From: Streptococcaceae bacterium
Lineage (GTDB): Bacteria > Bacillota > Bacilli > Lactobacillales > Streptococcaceae
Direction: 5' to 3'
Length of the DNA stretch: 7,991 nt
Assembly (NCBI GenBank): GCA_031285105.1
Contig: JAITWV010000046.1
Span: forward strand, 1 to 7,991
In this document: piece by piece, positions 7,855 through 7,991 of the stretch
Layout of the letters: each line of letters starts with the position of its first letter
Numbering within the stretch: the first letter of the stretch is position 1
Program-made: the position numbers and the translations under genes
Notes under the pieces: generated by a model
What the model saw: the letters and a program-made list of their open reading frames with translations, nothing else
Database searches by the model: none
Told to the model about the DNA's origin: nothing

Positions 7855-7991
7855 CTGTTTTGACGATTGTAGGAAGATAGTATCACTGGAAAACTTACTG
7901 AGGAACGTTTTAACAAACTTTCTCAATCCTTTGAGTTAGAACAGTCCACACTATCTAAAAAGACAGCACAGATGAAAGAAACGATAAATAC
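7855..7991 (+). pseudogene. Broken fragment of a large serine recombinase, running off the window
   Basis: From 7873 to the window end, one frame reads ED, SIT, then GKLTEERFNKLSQSFELEQ and a lysine-rich coiled-coil-like stretch. This matches the region after the zinc-ribbon part of large serine site-specific recombinases (TnpX/phage-integrase type), where the usual pattern is LYED-x-x-x-GK-L-[ST]-x-ERF. Just upstream the same frame reads LF, stop (TGA 7861-7863), RL, stop (TAG 7870-7872), ED. The TAG falls exactly where the family has Tyr, consistent with TAT/TAC changed to TAG. No start codon or ribosome binding site precedes the fragment, and the catalytic N-terminal domain is absent: the permease terminator lies only about 60 bp upstream. 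It is therefore a truncated, inactivated relic of a transposon, ICE or prophage whose remaining C-terminus lies to the right. The exact left limit of homology is uncertain. Confidence 0.7.

Noticed and set aside
7741..7926. Minus-strand 61-codon open frame at the right edge
   Set aside because: It runs antisense through the permease terminator and the recombinase relic; its lysine-rich product looks like a by-product of AT-rich DNA.

Overview
The window is AT-rich. The genes have Gram-positive style AGGAG/AAGGA ribosome binding sites, classical Sec signal peptides, SigA-type promoters and a cre-like (CcpA) box. Together this suggests a low-GC Firmicute, most likely from the Lactobacillales (Enterococcaceae/Carnobacteriaceae-like). 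The genus cannot be fixed from the sequence alone.

Layout, left to right. Positions 1-156 hold the 3' end region of the first gene: four 22-bp tandem repeats (54-141, plus a partial fifth copy) running into a strong hairpin terminator (32-71, minus strand). Positions 157-3963 (minus) encode a very large secreted M14 zinc metallocarboxypeptidase-like protein of 1268 residues. Its active site is intact, and it has a long C-terminal half resembling the glutamine-amidotransferase-like domain often attached to M14 enzymes, followed by Ig-like and unassigned C-terminal modules. A 362-bp divergent intergenic region (3964-4325) carries a good minus-strand promoter overlapped by the cre-like box, and weaker promoter candidates for the opposite gene. 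Positions 4326-6491 (plus) encode a secreted 721-residue fusion of a von Willebrand A (vWA) domain with a class-3-type lipase/alpha-beta hydrolase; its metal-binding vWA motif is partly degenerate. Positions 6639-7688 (plus) encode an AEC (auxin efflux carrier) family permease with its own extended -10 promoter and a strong terminator at 7750-7792. The right edge (about 7855-7991) holds a broken fragment of a large serine recombinase with in-frame stops, a relic of a mobile element that continues beyond the window.

The two divergent genes both encode exported hydrolases (peptidase and probable lipase) and may serve nutrient acquisition or the cell envelope. The cre-like box suggests that at least the peptidase is under carbon catabolite control. 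The AEC permease (organic acid or similar anion export/uptake) has its own promoter and terminator and need not be functionally linked. The least ordinary items are the repeat array fused to a terminator, the vWA-lipase fusion with its altered MIDAS, and the recombinase relic.
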